In this document: positions 1 to 7,638 of the stretch, in pieces
Numbering within the stretch: position 1 is the first letter of the stretch
Layout of the letters: the number at the start of each line of letters is the position of its first letter
NCBI GenBank assembly: GCA_030427505.1
Contig: JAUICH010000014.1
Coordinates: forward strand, 80,307 to 144,306
DNA: 64,000 bases
Reading direction: 5' to 3'
From: Verrucomicrobiia bacterium
GTDB lineage: Bacteria > Verrucomicrobiota > Verrucomicrobiia > Verrucomicrobiales > DEV007
Position numbers and translations under genes: made by a program
The notes under the pieces: model-generated
The model's database searches: none
The model's input: the letters and a program-made list of their open reading frames with translations, nothing else
Told to the model about the DNA's origin: nothing

Positions 1-2
1 CC

Positions 3-1796
3 TTCCCGAATGGCCGTGCCGGTGCGCCGGTCATCGACGGGGAGATCCTTATCATCCGCGGCGTCACCTCCTACTGGGGGAAAGAAGGCCCGGCCCGCGA
101 CCGCTTCTTTGGCTTCAATAAGAACACGGGCGAACTCATCTGGTCCTCCACTCCCGGCGTGGGCCCGCCGTTCCTGTCCGACAGTTCGTTCTCCACGCCC
201 TACCTGGACACCCGGGATGGGAAGCGCGTGTTCTACGCCGGCACCGGCTGTGGCAACATCGTCTGCGTGAACGTGAAGGACGGCACCCCGCTGTGGCGTT
301 TCCAGGCGGCCAAGGGCGGCATCAACTCCTCCCCGGTCGTCGAAGGCGATCACGTGATCTGCGTCCACGGCGTGGAAAACATCATGTCCACCGCTTCCGG
401 CGGACTGTTCTCCATCAAGATCCCGGAGGACCTGGATAACACCGGCGGCGTGGTGGACGAAGCTCAGGGCGGCGCGCCGGAGATTCCGCACGACACCCAG
501 GACTGGCGGAACTTTATCGAGATGTTCACCAGCTCACCGCTGGTGCACGACGGAGTGGTCTATCAGATCTCCAAGTCCGGCATCCTCTATGCCGTGGACG
601 CGAAGTCCGGCAAAACCAAGTGGGAGTTCAAGCTGTCCAACGAACAGCTCCACGCCTCGCCGATTTTCGTGAACGGCTGGCTGGTCATCCCCATGTTCCC
701 GGGTGAGTTCTACATCCTGAAGCCCGGCGAGGACAAAGCCGAGGTGGTCCACGAAATGAAGCTGGACGGGAACTGCATCGGCTCCGCCGCTGTCTGCCGC
801 GGCCGGCTTTACGTGCACACCACGGAGAAACTCTATTGCTTCGAGATTAAGAACGAAGGCATCACTTACGACGACGTTCCGGCCGAACCGGCTCTGGAGC
901 CGGGCGAGGCGACCTCTCTCCTGACGGTACCCTCGGACGTGCTGCTGAAGCCTGGCGACGCCGTTTCCGTGGCGCTTGAAAAAGTGGACGCCAACGGCGT
1001 GACCGTGGGCGAAGCCGGCGCCGCCGAGTGGGCCAAGTTCGTGCCGCCGACCGCCAAGGTGAAGTCCGAAATGGACGCCGAATACACCGGGGGCAAGCTG
1101 ACCGCGCCCGCCTCCGCCCAGATGTCCGCCGGTATGTTCAAAGCCTCCTCCGATGGGCTGGCGGGTTTTGTGCGGGGCCGCGTCATTCCGGATCTTCCCT
1201 ACGCCGAAGACTTCGAAGGCTTCGAACTCGAAGAGACCCACGCGGTCGAAGGCGTGCCTTTCGACTACCCGCCGCTGGCCTGGATTGGTGGCCGCCTGAA
1301 GTGGGAAGTCCGTGACTTGGACGGGAACAAGGTGCTGGCGAAGACGCTGGACCGCGTGCTTTTCCAGCGCTCCCTGACCTTCATCGGCGATCCCGAAGCC
1401 AGCAACTACACCGTGCAGGCGGACGTGATGACGGACGGCAACCGCCGGATCAAGAGCGTGGTCGGCCTCATCAACCAGTGCTACATCATCTCCCTGGTGG
1501 GGAACGCCAACATCCTGGAAGTCAGCTCCAACCACGAACGGGTGAAGGAAAGCGTGCCGTTCCCCATCGAGGCGAACGTCTGGTACACCCTGAAGACCCG
1601 CGTGGACATCGCCGATGACGGTTCCGGAGTCATTCGGGCCAAAGCGTGGAAGCGCGGCGAAGCCGAGCCCGAAGCCTGGACCATTGAGGTCAATCACAAG
1701 AACGCCCACAAGCAGGGCTCCCCCGGTCTGTTTGGGTTCTCACCCCAAAGTCAGAAACGGGTGTTTATTGATAATGTCTCAATTACCGCTAATTAA
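3..1796 (+). CDS. PQQ-like beta-propeller repeat protein, 5' end outside window
   Basis: The reading frame is open from the first complete codon and the true start lies upstream; 597 residues are visible. The first ~230 visible residues show recurring beta-propeller (PQQ/WD-like) blade patterns such as GTPLWRF, SGKTKWEF and YAVDAKSGK, typical of proteins annotated as PQQ-binding-like. The last ~150 residues, starting near the SLTFIGDP segment, look like a beta-sandwich of the LamG/DUF1080 kind (a long YTVQADV...GLFGFSP stretch). No PQQ-dehydrogenase catalytic residues can be assigned, so an enzymatic role is not claimed. The next gene starts 39 bp downstream on the same strand and is also a beta-propeller, so the two probably form one transcription unit. 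An exported location is inferred from the family and from the neighbour's lipoprotein signal. Confidence 0.85.
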   Translation, partial: FPNGRAGAPVIDGEILIIRGVTSYWGKEGPARDRFFGFNKNTGELIWSSTPGVGPPFLSDSSFSTPYLDTRDGKRVFYAGTGCGNIVCVNVKDGTPLWRFQAAKGGINSSPVVEGDHVICVHGVENIMSTASGGLFSIKIPEDLDNTGGVVDEAQGGAPEIPHDTQDWRNFIEMFTSSPLVHDGVVYQISKSGILYAVDAKSGKTKWEFKLSNEQLHASPIFVNGWLVIPMFPGEFYILKPGEDKAEVVHEMKLDGNCIGSAAVCRGRLYVHTTEKLYCFEIKNEGITYDDVPAEPALEPGEATSLLTVPSDVLLKPGDAVSVALEKVDANGVTVGEAGAAEWAKFVPPTAKVKSEMDAEYTGGKLTAPASAQMSAGMFKASSDGLAGFVRGRVIPDLPYAEDFEGFELEETHAVEGVPFDYPPLAWIGGRLKWEVRDLDGNKVLAKTLDRVLFQRSLTFIGDPEASNYTVQADVMTDGNRRIKSVVGLINQCYIISLVGNANILEVSSNHERVKESVPFPIEANVWYTLKTRVDIADDGSGVIRAKAWKRGEAEPEAWTIEVNHKNAHKQGSPGLFGFSPQSQKRVFIDNVSITAN

Positions 1797-1835
1797 TCCT
1801 TCTTGAGGAATTCCTTAACCCTCCAATAACCACCT

Positions 1836-3752
1836 ATGAAATCTCTCCTTCGTTTCTGGTTCCTGCTGGCGGCGACTGCCCTGTTTGTCGTCGCCTGTGG
1901 CGAAAAACCCGCGGAAGAACCCGCCGAGCCCTCGGGTAAAGAAGAACCCGCCTCCGCGAAACCGGCGGAAGAAGCTGCCGCGGAGAAACCCGCCGCCGAA
2001 AAGCCCGCCGCGCCCACGCCCGCCCCCGAGGCCAAGGCAGAGGAAAAGCCCGCCGCCGCCAAGGCTGAGAAACCCGCTCCGAAGGCCGAAGAGCCAAAGA
2101 TGGCTGAGAAACCCGCGCCTGCTCGGGCACCGGAGCCCGCGCCCGCAAAGCCGGCCGAGAAGAAGAAGGAAGAACCGGCCGTCGCCGCCTCCAGCGGAAA
2201 CACCGGCGGTGACTGGCCTGAGTGGGGCCGGGACGACACCAATAACATGATGTCTCCCGCCGATGGCATTCCCTCCGACTTCACGGCTGGTGAAGAAGGG
2301 GATAACGGCGAGATCGACCTGAAGACCGCCAACAAGGCCGACTGGATCGCGAAGCTGGGTTCTCAATCCTACGGCACGCCCACTATTTCCGGTGGCCGGG
2401 TGCTCGTGGGTACGAACAATGAAGAACCCCGCGATCCCAATGTGACGGGTGACCACGGCATTGTCCTCTGCCTTGACGAGCAGAGCGGCGAGATGATGTG
2501 GCAGTTTGTGGTTCCGAAACTTGGCGCCGGTAAAGTGTCGGACTGGGAATACCTGGGGGTATGTTCTTCCACCAATCAGGATGGAAAGTTTGGCTACGTG
2601 GTGACCAACCGGTGCGAGATAGTCTGTCTGGACCTCTATGGCATGGAAGACGGTAATGATGGACCGTTCGACCAGGAGGCTAAATACAAGAACGGAGGTA
2701 TCGAGGGCCTGGCTGGCGCGCAGCCCGGGGAGATTGGCGCTCAGGATGCGGATATCGTCTGGGGCTACGACATGCGCGGAGAGCTGGGAGTTTTCCCGCA
2801 CAACGTCACCAGCAGCTCGGTCGTTCTGGCGGACGGCAAAGTCTTCGCCACTACTTCCAATGGGGTGGACTGGTCCCACATCAATATTCCCGCTCCGCAG
2901 GCACCCTGCTTCATCGCGCTGGACCAGAAAACCGGCGAACTCGTCGGCGAAGAAGGTTCCGGCATCGGCACCCGCATCATGCACTGTAACTGGTCCACGC
3001 CCGCGTTCGCGGAGAACCTGGCCGGCACGCCCACGGTCATCTTCGGCGCTGGGGATGGCTACTGCTACGGCTTCGGCACGAAAGCGGAAAAGGACGCGGA
3101 CGGGTTCGACATCCTGCCGGAACTCTGGAAGGTGAACTGCTGCCCGGACGAATACCGATTTGACGAGCAGGGGAACCCCATCAAGTACGCCACCTACCCA
3201 GGCCCCAGCGAGATCATCGCTTCGCCGGTGGTCTACAATGACAAAGTCTACGTCGCCATCGGGCAGGACCCCGAGCACGGTGAAGGCGTGGGCGCGCTGA
3301 CCTGCATCGATCCGTCCAAGGGCGGCGGAGACGAGTCCATCGTCTGGCAGTTCAAGGACATCGGCCGCACCATTTCCACGCCTTCCATCGTGGACGGCGT
3401 GCTCTACATCTCCGACTACTCCGGCCGCGTGTTCTGCCTCAATCCCGAAACGGGCGAAAAATACTGGGAGTATGACACCCTCAGCCACATCTGGGGTTCT
3501 ACGCTGGTGGTAGACGGGAAGATCTTCATCGGTAACGAAGACGGTGAACTGGTCGTGCTGCCCGCCGGAAAAGACGCGGACAAGAATGGCGACGGCGAGC
3601 TGAAGTCGAAGGACGGCGAAGTCCTCAACATCATCGAGTTTCCCTCCTCCATCTACTCCACTCCGGTGATTGCCAATGGCGCGATCTACATCCTGACGCA
3701 GACGCACCTCTACAAGTTCTCCAACAAGGGTGGGGGAGTGGCGATGAAGTGA
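1836..3752 (+). CDS. PQQ-like beta-propeller lipoprotein with Pro/Ala/Glu/Lys-rich linker
   Basis: This 638-residue protein begins with a lipoprotein signal peptide (hydrophobic stretch to residue ~20, lipobox VVAC, so Cys21 would be lipidated). Residues ~22-118 are a low-complexity linker of Glu-Lys-Pro-Ala repeats, probably an extended tether away from the membrane. From ~125 on there are beta-propeller blades (SGEMMWQF, TGELVGEE, TGEKYWEYDT, GELVVLPAGKDADKNGDGE). The DADKNGDGE stretch resembles a calcium-binding loop. It follows another propeller gene by 39 bp, which suggests a co-expressed pair at the outer or inner membrane. Substrate and catalytic function cannot be deduced. A terminator-like hairpin lies ~40 bp after the stop. 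Confidence 0.9.
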   Translation: MKSLLRFWFLLAATALFVVACGEKPAEEPAEPSGKEEPASAKPAEEAAAEKPAAEKPAAPTPAPEAKAEEKPAAAKAEKPAPKAEEPKMAEKPAPARAPEPAPAKPAEKKKEEPAVAASSGNTGGDWPEWGRDDTNNMMSPADGIPSDFTAGEEGDNGEIDLKTANKADWIAKLGSQSYGTPTISGGRVLVGTNNEEPRDPNVTGDHGIVLCLDEQSGEMMWQFVVPKLGAGKVSDWEYLGVCSSTNQDGKFGYVVTNRCEIVCLDLYGMEDGNDGPFDQEAKYKNGGIEGLAGAQPGEIGAQDADIVWGYDMRGELGVFPHNVTSSSVVLADGKVFATTSNGVDWSHINIPAPQAPCFIALDQKTGELVGEEGSGIGTRIMHCNWSTPAFAENLAGTPTVIFGAGDGYCYGFGTKAEKDADGFDILPELWKVNCCPDEYRFDEQGNPIKYATYPGPSEIIASPVVYNDKVYVAIGQDPEHGEGVGALTCIDPSKGGGDESIVWQFKDIGRTISTPSIVDGVLYISDYSGRVFCLNPETGEKYWEYDTLSHIWGSTLVVDGKIFIGNEDGELVVLPAGKDADKNGDGELKSKDGEVLNIIEFPSSIYSTPVIANGAIYILTQTHLYKFSNKGGGVAMK

Positions 3753-3790
3753 TCGTCACTGGACTTCCGCTCCGTTCGTGAATTTACCGG

Positions 3791-3817
3791 TGAGGGTGCT
3801 CGTCACGAGCGCCCTCA
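3791..3817 (+). terminator. Strong hairpin after the beta-propeller gene pair
   Basis: A GAGGG-T-GCTCGT arm faces ACGAGC-G-CCCTC with almost no loop, about 40 bp after the stop at 3752. There is no clear T-run, so it may be a processing or stabilising hairpin rather than a textbook rho-independent terminator. It separates the propeller genes from the transporter genes. Confidence 0.5.
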
Positions 3818-3877
3818 CTCATTGTCAGAGATCCCTTTTAGCCCCCGTAACCGGAAACCGGAACGATTCCCACTAGC

Positions 3878-4108
3878 ATGAAAGCGACTGTCGTCATCGT
3901 GGCATTTCTCATCCTGGCCGCTCTGCATCAGGACTTCTGGCTATGGGAAGACAAGTCGCTGGTCTTCGGTTTCCTGCCCGTGGGCCTGGCCTATCACGCG
4001 GCCTACTCCCTGGTGGCGGCCTTGTTCTGGTGGCTGGTCAGCAAGCTGGCCTGGCCCTTCAAGATCGAGCAGTGGGCGGATGAAGAAGGGGACGACTCCG
4101 CTTCCTGA
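3878..4108 (+). CDS. Small DUF3311-like membrane protein
   Basis: This 76-residue protein has two predicted membrane segments (residues ~3-20 and ~30-55, the second containing LAYHAAYSLVAALFWW) and an acidic C-terminus. The pattern LPVGLAYH..YS..AALFW..V matches my memory of the DUF3311 family, short peptides usually encoded just upstream of sodium:solute symporters. The neighbour 88 bp downstream is such a symporter, which supports the call. A role as an accessory or assembly subunit of the transporter is inferred, not shown. Confidence 0.8.
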   Translation: MKATVVIVAFLILAALHQDFWLWEDKSLVFGFLPVGLAYHAAYSLVAALFWWLVSKLAWPFKIEQWADEEGDDSAS

Positions 4109-4196
4109 CCGCTTCTCCTTTCCCGCCGGGCCATTTGCTTCGTTCGGCGCCCCCCAAAAACTGACTACTCCGTTCCCCTTAGCCCTCGTCTGACTG

Positions 4197-5768
4197 ATGG
4201 ATTCCTCCGTTTCGCTCACTCCGCTTTTCATCATCATCGGTTACCTGGCGTTATTGTTGGGGTTGGGCGTCTTGAGCAGCCGCTTCTTCAAAGGCACCAG
4301 CGCGGACTACTTCGTGGTCAGCCGCTCGGTGGGGTCTTTCCTGCTTCTCATGTCCATCTTTGGCACCACCATGACGGGCTTCGCGCTGGTGGGGTCCACG
4401 GGGAAAGCCTATACCAATGGCATCGGGGTCTACGGTCTTATGGCCTCCTGGTCGGGCCTCATCCATTCCGCTGTGTTCTTCGCCGTGGGCATTCGGCTCT
4501 GGGCCGTGGGGAAACGCTACGGCTACGTCACCCAGTGCGAATATTTCCGGGACCGGTTCGAGTCGAAGACCCTGGGCTTCGTGCTCTTCCCCATCCTGGT
4601 GCTGCTGGTTATTCCCTACCTGCTGGTGGGCGTCATCGCGGCGGGGAAATTTATCCAGGCCACCACCAAGGGCATGTTTCCGGAGGCCTTCGCCCTCAGC
4701 CTGCCGAATGGCGCGCCGCACCCACTCTCCGGCGGCCTGCCGCCTTGGATGGGCGCGGGCATCATCTGCCTGATCGTGCTGTTCTACGTCTTCTTCGGCG
4801 GCCTGCGCGGCGCGGTCTGGGCGAATACCTTCCAGACCATCGTCTTCATGGTCACGGGCGTGATTGCCTTTTACATGATCTCCACCCGGCTCCACGGATT
4901 GAGCGCGGCGTCCCATGCGCTGCTGGAAAGTGACTTCGCCTCACCCCGTCTGGCCCGGGAGGGGATGATGGGCAAGATGCAGTTCCTCAGCTACTGCTTC
5001 ATCCCATTGTCCGTGGGCATGTTTCCCCACCTGTTCCAGCACTGGTTGACCGCCAAGAGCGCAAAGAATTTCAAGCTGACCGTGGTGGCTCACCCCATCT
5101 TTATTCTCATCGTCTGGGTGCCCTGCATCCTCATCGGTATCTGGGCCACGGCTTACTTGGGCGAACTAGGCCCCGGCCAGAGCCCGAACGCGGTGCTGGG
5201 CCGCATGGTTAATAAACTTGTGGAATCTCCGGTGCTGACCGGTTTCGTGGGGGCCGGTGTTCTGGCCGCTATCATGTCCAGCCTGGACTCGCAGTTCATG
5301 TGTCTGGGCACCATGTTTACCAATGACATCGTGATCAAGATTTTCGGGAAGGACCGCTTCTCTGACGGTCAGAAAATCCTCATCGCGCGCGGTTTCATCC
5401 TGGCGGTGGTGCTCTGCACGTATCTCCTGGGCGTGGCGCTCATGGACTCCGCGCATGTGTTCGACTTGGGCGTGTGGTGCTTCAGCGGCTTTGCCGGACT
5501 GTTCCCGCTGATCTTTGCCGCTGTTTACTGGAAGGGCGTCACCAAAGCCGGCGCCTATGCCTGCATCTTCGCCACCGCGATCTCCTGGGGCATCCTCTTT
5601 TACCGCGATATCCTGGCGGAGAAGCCTGCTGGATCGGAGGACGAACTGCTGGTCTGGGGCGCCATGCCGGTCATGTTCATCATCATCGTCTCCACCATCG
5701 CCCTCGTGGCGGTGTCCCTCTTTACCAAGAAACCCACCGAAGCCACCGTGAAGAAGTTCTTTGCCTGA
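4197..5768 (+). CDS. Sodium:solute symporter (SSS family)
   Basis: This 523-residue polytopic membrane protein has about 13 hydrophobic segments. N-terminal features typical of the SSS family include GLGVLSSRF, the G-T-T-M-T-G-F segment and a YGLMASWSGL stretch, with FFGGLRGAVWANTFQ in the middle and AAIMSSLDSQFM later, the serine-rich part that in SSS proteins contributes to the Na+ site. It would carry a solute (sugar, organic acid or amino acid; not deducible) with Na+ across the inner membrane. The DUF3311-like peptide upstream is its usual partner. The last ~12 codons and the following non-coding DNA recur as a degenerate copy directly downstream (see the repeat entry). Confidence 0.92.
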   Translation: MDSSVSLTPLFIIIGYLALLLGLGVLSSRFFKGTSADYFVVSRSVGSFLLLMSIFGTTMTGFALVGSTGKAYTNGIGVYGLMASWSGLIHSAVFFAVGIRLWAVGKRYGYVTQCEYFRDRFESKTLGFVLFPILVLLVIPYLLVGVIAAGKFIQATTKGMFPEAFALSLPNGAPHPLSGGLPPWMGAGIICLIVLFYVFFGGLRGAVWANTFQTIVFMVTGVIAFYMISTRLHGLSAASHALLESDFASPRLAREGMMGKMQFLSYCFIPLSVGMFPHLFQHWLTAKSAKNFKLTVVAHPIFILIVWVPCILIGIWATAYLGELGPGQSPNAVLGRMVNKLVESPVLTGFVGAGVLAAIMSSLDSQFMCLGTMFTNDIVIKIFGKDRFSDGQKILIARGFILAVVLCTYLLGVALMDSAHVFDLGVWCFSGFAGLFPLIFAAVYWKGVTKAGAYACIFATAISWGILFYRDILAEKPAGSEDELLVWGAMPVMFIIIVSTIALVAVSLFTKKPTEATVKKFFA

Positions 5769-5856
5769 AAATGCCAGACGAAAGTTAGGGCGAGACGGAC
5801 CGTCTCTAAATGCTGAAATCCGCAGCAAATCTGCGGTAAGAGTCCGGTTTTGAAAA

Positions 5857-6019
5857 CCACAGAGGACACTGAGTACACAGAGAATTTCCGTTGCGGAAGC
5901 CCTTTAGCCAATCGAAAACCTCAAACTCTTGTTCCACACAAAAAACACGGAAGACCGTCTGAAAGTCCTCCCAATTGTCCGATACAAAAACTCTCTGTGA
6001 CCTCTGTGTTCTCTGTGGT
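5857..6019. repeat. Long inverted repeat of CACAGAGG words, copy A
   Basis: The left arm near 5857 (ACCACAGAGGACACTGAG and onward) is complementary to the right arm ending near 6019 (CTCTGTGTTCTCTGTGGT). About 110 bp lie between the arms. The same arrangement recurs at about 6163-6336 in unit B, and one right-type arm stands alone at 32693-32726. Such ACCACAGAG-type words are common in intergenic DNA of many bacteria; their function is not known to me. Confidence 0.7.
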
Positions 6020-6162
6020 CAAAAACCCAGGCAGCGGCTGAAGATTTGAAACTCACCGAAGCTACCATGAAGAAGTTCTCTGCCTGAAAATTCCGCACGA
6101 AGTTAGGGCGAGACGGACCGCCTCTGAATGCCGTATTCTGCGGTAAGGGTACAGTTTGGAAA

Positions 6163-6336
6163 ACCACAGAGGACACAGAAGACACAGAGAAATTCCGTTG
6201 CGTAAGCCTTTGAGCCAATCGAGAAAATTACACTTTTCATCCCCCCCGAAAGCACAAAGGACCGTTTGAAAGTCCTCCCAACCGTCCGAAACAAAAACTC
6301 TCTGTGACCTCTGTGACCTCTGTGTTCTCCGTGGTT
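6163..6336. repeat. Long inverted repeat of CACAGAGG words, copy B
   Basis: Second copy of the inverted arms, lying in unit B of the tandem duplication. The right arm carries an extra CTCTGTGAC unit compared with copy A (two successive GTGACCTCTGTG words), showing slippage within the arm. It ends about 65 bp before the acyl-activating enzyme start at 6401 and could place a terminator-like stem between the symporter and that operon. Confidence 0.65.
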
Positions 6337-6400
6337 AAAAATTCCCTCCGCGGCTGAGAATCCAGAAACGCCGCCCCCACCGATTTCAAAAAACTCGAAG

Positions 6401-7465
6401 ATGACAGCAGACGAAGCGAAACAACAACTGGACGATCACCTGCGGGAGATCATTCACTGGCATTTCTCGCCGGAAACGGGTTGCCCCTTCTGGCTGGATT
6501 GGGCACAGCAGGCCGGGTGGGACCCACGGCAGGAGATTCAGTCCTTTGCCGACATCGTGAAGTTTCCCCACTTTCAGGACGAATGGCTGCGTGACGAGCC
6601 GAACGAACGCTTCGTGCCAAAGGCCTACCAATTCCGGCCCTTCAACGTGTTCGAAACCGGCGGCACCACGGGTCTGCCCAAGCAGCGCGTGGGCTGGGAC
6701 GACTACAAGCACGACTACGAGATGTTCTCCGACACGCTGAGCGACGAGTTCTTCCCGCGCGGCGGAAACTGGATCATGGTCGGACCCACCGGCCCGCGCC
6801 GTCTGCGCCTGGCGGTGGAGCACCTGGCGAACTACCGGGGCGGTTCCTGCTACTTCGTGGACCTGGATCCCCGCTGGGTGAAGAAGCTCATCTCCCGCAA
6901 GGAATACGACCAGGCGGAACGCTACCAGCAGCACGTCATGGAGCAGGCCGTGGGCATCATCAAGCACCGCGACATCAAGTGCATTTTCACCACGCCGAAG
7001 CTGCTGGCCTCCATCGGCGAGCGCATCTCCATCCCTGGCAACGGCATTCGCGGCTGCTTCTGCGGCGGCACGTCCATGACGCCGGAATACGTCCGCTTCC
7101 TCCAGGAAGAAGTGCTGGAAGACAAAGCGCAGTTTGTCCCGACCTACGGCAATACCCTGATGGGTCTGGCCGTGAGTATTCCGGAAGAGCTGAAGGCCAA
7201 TAACTACAGCGTCACCTACTACGCGCCCCAGCCCCGCGCCGTGCTGCGCATCGTGGACGGGAATGACACGGAAGTCACCAAGGGCTACGGCGAATACGGC
7301 CGGGTGGAGCTGACCACGCTGTCGAAGGAATTCTTCATGCCCCGCTTCCTGGAGCGGGACGAAGCCATCCGCCGCAATCCGCACGAGAAGTACCCGTGGG
7401 ATGGGGTGGGCGATGTCCGCCCCTTCGGCGCCATGGAGAAAACCGTCATCGAAGGCGTCTATTGA
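6401..7465 (+). CDS. LuxE/PaaK-type acyl-activating enzyme (ANL superfamily, short form)
   Basis: This 354-residue protein carries the nucleotide-binding loop ETGGTTGLPK near residue 84, CGGTSMTPEY near 225 and an aromatic PTYGNTLMG motif, followed by YGRVELTTL and DGVGDVRPF. These mark an adenylate-forming (ANL) N-terminal domain like PaaK or LuxE. The usual C-terminal subdomain is missing, and the length fits LuxE-type acyl transferases rather than full-length ligases of ~430-550 residues. It would activate a carboxylic acid as the acyl-adenylate and pass the acyl group on. The next gene is an aldehyde dehydrogenase and the third an alcohol dehydrogenase, so a carboxylate-to-alcohol route is inferred. 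The acid substrate is unknown. Confidence 0.75.
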   Translation: MTADEAKQQLDDHLREIIHWHFSPETGCPFWLDWAQQAGWDPRQEIQSFADIVKFPHFQDEWLRDEPNERFVPKAYQFRPFNVFETGGTTGLPKQRVGWDDYKHDYEMFSDTLSDEFFPRGGNWIMVGPTGPRRLRLAVEHLANYRGGSCYFVDLDPRWVKKLISRKEYDQAERYQQHVMEQAVGIIKHRDIKCIFTTPKLLASIGERISIPGNGIRGCFCGGTSMTPEYVRFLQEEVLEDKAQFVPTYGNTLMGLAVSIPEELKANNYSVTYYAPQPRAVLRIVDGNDTEVTKGYGEYGRVELTTLSKEFFMPRFLERDEAIRRNPHEKYPWDGVGDVRPFGAMEKTVIEGVY

Positions 7466-7576
7466 TCCGCCACCTGTAAGAAAGGAAGCGCCTCCGGGGT
7501 CCATTTCCCCGGTAACCGGAAAAAGCCAGTCGCGTTCGTTTCAGAATGGCGCACCTTCTTTCCGGGCCTCCTTTTT

Positions 7577-7609
7577 CGCGGGTTTAATGGCCCGCGAGCG
7601 AACGTTCGC
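7577..7609. promoter_or_regulatory. Two adjacent palindromes upstream of the aldehyde dehydrogenase gene
   Basis: The 173-bp gap before 7639 contains a hairpin with CGCGGG/CCCGCG arms at about 7577-7596 and a perfect 12-bp palindrome GCGAACGTTCGC at 7598-7609. They lie 30-60 bp before the start codon, a plausible operator or attenuator position. No binding protein can be named. Confidence 0.3.
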
Positions 7610-7638
7610 GCCTCACAGCACTCTAATTTATTTCAGCC

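Larger units (their letters stand above)
5733..6369. repeat. Tandem duplication (2 x ~318 bp) including the symporter gene tail
   Basis: Unit A (about 5733-6051) and unit B (about 6052-6369) align end to end. Both begin with the last codons of the symporter: A reads E-A-T-V-K-K-F-F-A-stop and B reads E-A-T-M-K-K-F-S-A-stop. Both continue with a conserved block (GTTAGGGCGAGACGGACCG) and ACCACAGAGGACAC, and end in the inverted counterpart TCTGTGTTCTC(T/C)GTGGT. Identity is roughly 80% by eye. This fills the 632-bp gap between 5768 and 6401, which otherwise contains no gene. Short open frames on the minus strand here are products of the repeated CACAGAG words. Confidence 0.85.

Noticed and set aside
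1815..3707. Very long minus-strand open frame opposite the beta-propeller lipoprotein
   Set aside because: It is antisense to a clear coding sequence and results from the high GC content and Glu/Lys/Ala-rich codons; product has no domain pattern.
5600..6218. Minus-strand open frames at the symporter tail with VSSVVFK-type repeats
   Set aside because: They are translations of the repeated CACAGAG words and run across the tandem duplication; not real genes.
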